Assembly (NCBI GenBank): GCA_963966315.1
Contig: CAWZYX010000073.1
Coordinates: 1-14,922 of the forward strand
Direction of reading: 5' to 3'
DNA: 14,922 nt
Origin: Winogradskyella_A sp963966315
Lineage (GTDB): Bacteria; Bacteroidota; Bacteroidia; Flavobacteriales; Flavobacteriaceae
The notes under the pieces were generated by a model. It did no database searches, was not told the origin of the DNA, and worked only from the letters and a program-made list of their open reading frames with translations. Positions 14,882-14,922 of this stretch are shown in pieces (position 1 is the first letter of the stretch; each line of letters begins with the position of its first letter). The position numbers were made by a program, and so were the translations under genes.

Positions 14882-14922
14882 CTGTCTCTTATACACATCT
14901 GACGCTGCCGACGATCTACTCT
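14882..14922. other. Illumina Nextera adapter plus i5 index at the contig end (artefact)
   Basis: Bases 14882-14900 read CTGTCTCTTATACACATCT, the Tn5 mosaic end used in Nextera libraries. Bases 14901-14914 (GACGCTGCCGACGA) complete the read-1 side adapter in reverse complement. The last eight bases, TCTACTCT, are the reverse complement of AGAGTAGA, which I recall as Nextera i5 index N/S504. The genome therefore ends at 14881. Translated on the minus strand, this adapter yields the spurious peptides MYKRQ and MCIRDS. Confidence 0.97.

Noticed and set aside
14704..14898. A minus-strand frame starting MCIRDSP
   Set aside because: The start is Nextera adapter sequence, and the rest is an out-of-frame shadow of the MG2/plug gene.

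Overview
The window looks like a contig end from a member of the Bacteroidota, most likely class Flavobacteriia. The evidence is AT-rich intergenic DNA, genes without Shine-Dalgarno sites, several copies of the TAnnTTTG -7 box used by Bacteroidota sigma factors, two secreted proteins with type IX secretion (T9SS) sorting tails, a pair of MG2/TonB-plug proteins, and a PEP carboxylase of the kind I associate with flavobacteria. There are 13 protein genes. Two are partial and one is a 57-codon gene that a 60-residue ORF cutoff misses. I found no rRNA, tRNA, CRISPR array, insertion sequence or prophage.

Layout. 1-578: C-terminal part of an M13 (neprilysin/PepO-type) zinc peptidase, cut by the window start. 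It shares a hairpin terminator with a secreted TPR-like protein (631-1329, minus), which follows an SDR-type NAD(P)-binding protein (1399-2220, minus). 2311-3146: a two-CBS-domain protein and a small zinc-ribbon protein, converging with a 4-nt stop-codon overlap. 3408-3740: a short SSB without the acidic tail, preceded by a cluster of TACCG/CGGTA half-sites. 3787-6436 (minus): two tandem paralogous T9SS-exported metzincin-like proteins. The upstream one keeps HExxH and the downstream one reads HQxxH. 6662-7421 (minus): ferritin followed by a very basic, seven-cysteine 57-residue protein. 7561-10146: PEP carboxylase, overlapping by 4 nt at its stop with a converging HDAC-superfamily deacetylase (10143-11045, minus). 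11074-14881 (minus): two tandem MG2/plug proteins, the outer one truncated. 14882-14922: Illumina Nextera adapter plus what appears to be an i5 index, not genomic DNA.

How the genes relate. Most are ordinary flavobacterial functions: anaplerotic carbon fixation (PEPC), iron storage (ferritin), ssDNA binding and extracellular proteolysis. Three arrangements are less ordinary. The first is the likely two-gene operon of an intact and an apparently inactivated secreted protease paralog. The second is the Cys/Lys-rich microprotein next to ferritin. The third is the pair of barrel-less plug proteins leading into a deacetylase gene. I see no defence system, biosynthetic cluster or other complete new system.
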